64,000 bases of DNA. It comes from Mixta sp031457955. Lineage in GTDB: Bacteria > Pseudomonadota > Gammaproteobacteria > Enterobacterales > Enterobacteriaceae. The position numbers and the translations under genes were made by a program. Below are positions 61,701 through 64,000 of the stretch, in pieces (the first letter of the stretch is position 1; each line of letters opens with the position of its first letter). The DNA is taken from the NCBI RefSeq assembly GCF_031457955.1, contig NZ_JAVDXN010000008.1, forward strand, positions 87,541-151,540, given 5' to 3'. The notes beneath the pieces were generated by a model. It saw only the letters and a program-made list of their open reading frames with translations, did no database searches and had not been told where the DNA came from.

Positions 61701-62434
61701 AGGCCAAATGAGAGCGGTTCAGCGTGACGCAGCGAATTGTAAAAGGCTTCCGTTGTCTGGCCCGACAGCGTACGGCCTGATGCATCGGTAATGGTGCCGG
61801 AAATCATCAGCGGCAGCGTTACGCCCAGCGCGTCGAATTCACTTTGCACCGCGAAAACCGCGGCTTTAGCATTCAACGTGTCGAAAACGGTTTCGATCAT
61901 GATGATGTCGGCACCGCCTTCAACTAACGCGCGTGTCGATTCACGATAGGCGGTGACCAGTTCATTAAAGGTGACATTACGGAAAGCGGGATCGTTAACG
62001 TCGGGTGAGATAGAGCAGGTACGGTTAGTTGGTCCCAGCACACCGGCAACATAGCGCGGACGCTCCGGTGTTTTCGCGCTCCATTCATCGGCACAAGCGC
62101 GAGCCAGCTTTGCCGCCTGATAGTTGATCTCTGCCGACAGCGATTCCATATGGTAATCCGCCATCGCAATGGTGGTCGCGTTGAAGGTATTGGTTTCCAG
62201 GATGTCCGCGCCCGCTTCAAGATAGGCGTTGTGAATAGCGCGAATAATCTCAGGCTGCGTCAGCACCAACAGATCGTTGTTGCCTTTCAGATCGCTGGCC
62301 CAGTCGGCGAAACGGTCGCCCCGATAATCTTGCTCTTCCAGGCGATAGCTCTGGATCATGGTGCCCATGCCGCCGTCCAGCACCATGATGCGCTGTGCAA
62401 GCTGCCGATGCAGCATGTCGATTCTGTCAGTCAC
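58751..62434 (-). CDS. metH: Cobalamin-dependent methionine synthase MetH
   Basis: A 1227-residue enzyme, the full E. coli length. Order: homocysteine domain with zinc Cys pair GGCCGTTPAHI (about 310), methyltetrahydrofolate domain (NVGERTNVTGSAKFKRLI), cobalamin domain with axial His in KGDVHDIGKNIVGVVLQ (about 759) and the SAM reactivation domain, ending LASHLGYDAD. It methylates homocysteine and needs vitamin B12. It follows metA on the same strand; in E. coli aceBAK and iclR separate them. Confidence 0.98.
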   Translation of the reverse strand: MTDRIDMLHRQLAQRIMVLDGGMGTMIQSYRLEEQDYRGDRFADWASDLKGNNDLLVLTQPEIIRAIHNAYLEAGADILETNTFNATTIAMADYHMESLSAEINYQAAKLARACADEWSAKTPERPRYVAGVLGPTNRTCSISPDVNDPAFRNVTFNELVTAYRESTRALVEGGADIIMIETVFDTLNAKAAVFAVQSEFDALGVTLPLMISGTITDASGRTLSGQTTEAFYNSLRHAEPLSFGLNCALGPDELRQYVAEMSRLAECYVTAHPNAGLPNAFGEYDLDADVMAEQIAEWAHAGFLNIVGGCCGTTPAHIAAMAQAIEGVAPRKLPTIPVACRLSGLEPLNIGADSLFVNVGERTNVTGSAKFKRLIKEEKYSEALDVARQQVESGAQIIDINMDEGMLDAEAAMVRFLNLIAGEPDIARVPIMIDSSKWDVIEKGLQCIQGKGIVNSISMKEGVEAFIHHARLVRRYGAAVVVMAFDEVGQADTRARKIEICRRAYRILTQEVGFPPEDIIFDPNIFAVATGIDEHNNYAMDFIGACEDIKRELPHALISGGVSNVSFSFRGNDPVREAIHAVFLYYAIRNGMDMGIVNAGQLAIYDDLPAELRDAVEDVILNRRDDGTERMLELAEKYRGSKAADDSTKPQAEWRSWDVAKRLEYSLVKGITEFIEQDTEEARLQAARPIEVIEGPLMAGMNVVGDLFGEGKMFLPQVVKSARVMKQAVAWLEPYIQASKAVGSTNGKIVLATVKGDVHDIGKNIVGVVLQCNNYEIIDLGVMVPTEKILKTAREEQADMIGLSGLITPSLDEMVNVAKEMERQGFTMPLLIGGATTSKAHTAVKIEQNYSGPTVYVQNASRTVGVVSALLSPEQHDSFVARTRKEYETVRIQHARKKPRTPPVTLQAARENDFAFDWQHYTPPAAHRLGVSEVKASIETLRHYIDWTPFFMTWSLAGKYPRILEDEVVGEEAQRLFADANAMLDRLSADGSLTPRGVVGLFPANRVGDDIEIYRDEARSQVIAVSRHLRQQTEKVGFANYCLADFVAPKASGKADYLGAFAVTGGLEEDALAEAWDRQHDDYNKIMVKALADRLAEAFAEYLHERVRKVIWGYAANENLSNEELIRENYQGIRPAPGYPACPEHTEKATIWQLLDVESHTGMKLTESFAMWPGASVSGWYFSHPDSRYFAVAQLQRDQIEDYAARKGMTVTEVERWLASHLGYDAD

Positions 62435-62504
62435 TCTTGCTCACCTGTGTCGATTATTATTGGCCGCGTTTGTGGCTCAGTCTGGCATAATTTTTGTACG
62501 ACTC

Positions 62505-62547
62505 AAAGCCGCCGCTGACGGGCGATTTTTCCAGGAAAGGCGGCTTT
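62505..62547 (-). terminator. Possible metA terminator
   Basis: AAAGCCGCC and GGCGGCTTT pair across a 25-nt loop in the metA-metH gap, without a T-tract. Weak support; transcription of metA could also reach metH. Confidence 0.35.
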
Positions 62548-62565
62548 ATTAATGCGAAGCTGGCG

Positions 62566-63495
62566 TTATTCCAGAGTGGGATTCATACGCCGCAGGTCAT
62601 AAGGCGTTATCTGGTAGACGTAATAGTTGAGCCAGTTGGAAAACAGCAGGTTTCCGTGGCTGCGCCAGCTGGCGCTTGGCGGCAGTGCCGGGTTGTTGTG
62701 CGGGAAATAGTTGTGCGGGATCGCCGGGTTTAATCCCGCTTCGCTATCGCGCTGGAATTCCCCTGCCAGCGTTAATGCATCATATTCAGGATGACCGGTG
62801 ACAAAGGCTAACCGCTTATCTTTACTTCCCAGCAGGTAAGGCCCGGCCTGCTCAGATTCTGCGAAGATTTCCAGATCGGTATAGTCCCGAATCAGCTGAG
62901 CGGGAAAATCTGCATAGCGGGAGTGCGGCGCAAGGAAGGTATCGTCAAACCCGCGCGTTAACAAGGCATGCGGAGAGAGGATTTGATGCTCATAAACGCC
63001 TGACAGCTTGGTGGCACGGGTCTGTTTCGGGATACCGTATAAAATATTAAGCGCCGCCTGGACTGCCCAACAGACAAACAGCGTCGAGGTGACATGCTCT
63101 TTCGCCCAGTGCAGTACGCGCTGTATCTGCGGCCAGTAGGCCACATCATGGAAATCAACCAGGCCCAGCGGCGCACCGGTAACAATCAAGCCATCGTAAT
63201 TGTCATGCTCAATATCTTCAAAGTTGCAGTAGAAATTATTGAGGTGCTCCATCGGCGTGTTACGTGACTCACGGCTGTCGATGCGTAACAGCTGAATATC
63301 TATTTGCAACGGGGAGTTAGAGAGTAGACGCAAAAACTGGTTTTCCGTCTCAATCTTTTTTGGCATCAGATTTAATACCAGCACCTTAAGCGGGCGAATT
63401 TCCTGCACGCTGGCGCGAGAATGCGTCATCACAAAGACATTCTCATGGCGTAAAAAGTTTACGGCTGGTAATTCATCAGGTACCCGAATTGGCAT
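62566..63495 (-). CDS. metA: Homoserine O-succinyltransferase MetA
   Basis: A 309-residue enzyme of the first methionine-specific step. Catalytic Cys142 is in VCWAVQAALN and His235/Glu237 in FVTGHPEYDA, as in E. coli MetA. The MetJ boxes lie directly upstream. ATG 63495 gives the family start MPIRVPDELP. Confidence 0.97.
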   Translation of the reverse strand: MPIRVPDELPAVNFLRHENVFVMTHSRASVQEIRPLKVLVLNLMPKKIETENQFLRLLSNSPLQIDIQLLRIDSRESRNTPMEHLNNFYCNFEDIEHDNYDGLIVTGAPLGLVDFHDVAYWPQIQRVLHWAKEHVTSTLFVCWAVQAALNILYGIPKQTRATKLSGVYEHQILSPHALLTRGFDDTFLAPHSRYADFPAQLIRDYTDLEIFAESEQAGPYLLGSKDKRLAFVTGHPEYDALTLAGEFQRDSEAGLNPAIPHNYFPHNNPALPPSASWRSHGNLLFSNWLNYYVYQITPYDLRRMNPTLE

Positions 63496-63514
63496 TGCCT
63501 CTCTTCCCCACTAT

Positions 63515-63546
63515 ATACGTTTATACGTTTAGACATCCAGATGCCT
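63515..63546 (-). promoter_or_regulatory. Four tandem MetJ boxes before metA
   Basis: Four adjacent 8-bp units (ATACGTTT, ATACGTTT, AGACATCC, AGATGCCT) resemble the met-box AGACGTCT and lie 20-51 bp upstream of metA. MetJ with SAM should repress from them. Confidence 0.8.
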
Positions 63547-63730
63547 GAAGATAGCCTGATGGCGTCAGAATGTCGAGACCTCATCCAGTAATTGAAAATG
63601 TTTCATTATGGCGCGTTGGGTGGCTGATGAAGGCGGAGCATGCAAAGAAAAGGTTGTTAACGGGCAGGCGACCAGGCTCGCCAGACGCATGGATGTTTAG
63701 CGCATCGCGACGTTCGTCTGTTTCATTGAG

Positions 63731-63762
63731 GTATGGGGTATGGGGTATGGGGTATGGGGTAT
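63731..63762. repeat. GTATGGG heptamer repeat
   Basis: GTATGGG is repeated four times without change and followed by GTAT, between metA and the rRNA operon end. No gene covers it (the 410-bp gap holds only met boxes, this repeat and the rRNA terminator). Confidence 0.9.
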
Positions 63763-63872
63763 TTATTATGTTTAAAGGTGGTAATCGGGAGAGTTAACCG
63801 GAGTTTTTTTGCAGGTCACAGGTATATAGCGGGCAGCAATCCGCCGCTTTCCGCCGGACCGCAGACACGAAA

Positions 63873-63896
63873 AAGCCCCAGCTTTCGCTGGGGCTT
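63873..63896 (-). terminator. rRNA operon terminator
   Basis: On the minus strand AAGCCCCAGC-gaaa-GCTGGGGCTT followed by TTT, 14 bp after the 5S rRNA end. It is the usual rrn terminator form. Confidence 0.92.
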
Positions 63897-63909
63897 CGTC
63901 GTTTGTTTG

Positions 63910-64000
63910 ATGCCTGGCAGTTCCCTACTCTCGCATGGGGAGGCCCCACACTACCATCGGCGCTGCGGCGTTTCACTTCTGAGTTCGGCATGGGGTCAGG
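63910..64000 (-). rRNA. rrf: 5S ribosomal RNA, 3' part
   Basis: The reverse complement reads ...CCATGCCGAACTCAGAAGTG...GCGAGAGTAGGGAACTGCC AGGCAT, the conserved 3' three quarters of enterobacterial 5S rRNA. The 5' end lies beyond the window. The place next to metA corresponds to rrnE in E. coli. Confidence 0.95.

Noticed and set aside
63570..63797. 75-codon frame between metA and 5S rRNA
   Set aside because: It includes the heptamer repeat and has no ribosome site; considered chance.
1..64000. CRISPR arrays, transposases, integrases, tRNA genes
   Set aside because: No spaced direct repeats of CRISPR type, no transposase or integrase frames and no tRNA-like cloverleaf were noticed in the window.

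Overview
The window is chromosomal DNA of an enterobacterium. Gene order follows the 91-92 minute arc of the Escherichia coli chromosome in one direction: ssb/uvrA, yjbRQ, tyrB, dnaB/qorA, dusA, zur, yjbJ, dinF, lexA, dgkA/plsB, ubiA, ubiC, malM-lamB-malK/malEFG, psiE, yjbHGFE, pgi, lysC, yjbB, metH, metA and the 5S end of an rRNA operon. Protein sequences are close to but clearly distinct from E. coli. Together with a scrKYABR sucrose operon, melAB and the gaps in synteny this suggests Erwiniaceae (Pantoea/Mixta/Erwinia type); the family is an inference.

Layout: 1-8700 is a sugar island with the end of melA, melB and the complete sucrose PTS regulon scrK-scrY-scrA-scrB-scrR with three ScrR-type operators. 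8805-11600 holds a Pit phosphate transporter, a small acidic protein and a chromosomal TraT lipoprotein. 12263-15001 is the outlier of the window: a lone, AT-richer gene for a 912-residue protein with a Vsr/EDxHD-like nuclease core between several treble-clef zinc-finger-like Cys clusters, set between traT and ssb. 15100-26850 is conserved core (ssb, uvrA, yahK-type alcohol dehydrogenase, yjbQR, cytochrome b561, tyrB, dnaB, qorA, dusA). 26980-29190 is a variable spot with a HigB/RelE-NadS type toxin-antitoxin pair under two matching palindromes and a TraF-like outer-membrane barrel protein. 29739-37450 is zur, yjbJ, the SOS pair lexA-dinF, dgkA, plsB and ubiCA. 37743-45332 is the maltose regulon. 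45423-52000 is psiE, the yjbEFGH exopolysaccharide operon and pgi. 52194-58428 is a CPA1 antiporter, the lysine riboswitch with lysC, a PanS-type transporter and yjbB. 58751-64000 is metH, metA and a 5S rRNA edge.

The most interesting points are the zinc-finger/nuclease protein (candidate undescribed defence or mobile-element factor), the TA module with duplicated operators, two conjugation-associated outer-membrane proteins on a chromosome, and degenerate tandem copies of the 3' ends of two neighbouring genes, yjbB (41-bp period) and metH (54-bp period). Relative to E. coli, alr is missing between dnaB and tyrB, and aceBAK-iclR is missing between metH and metA.
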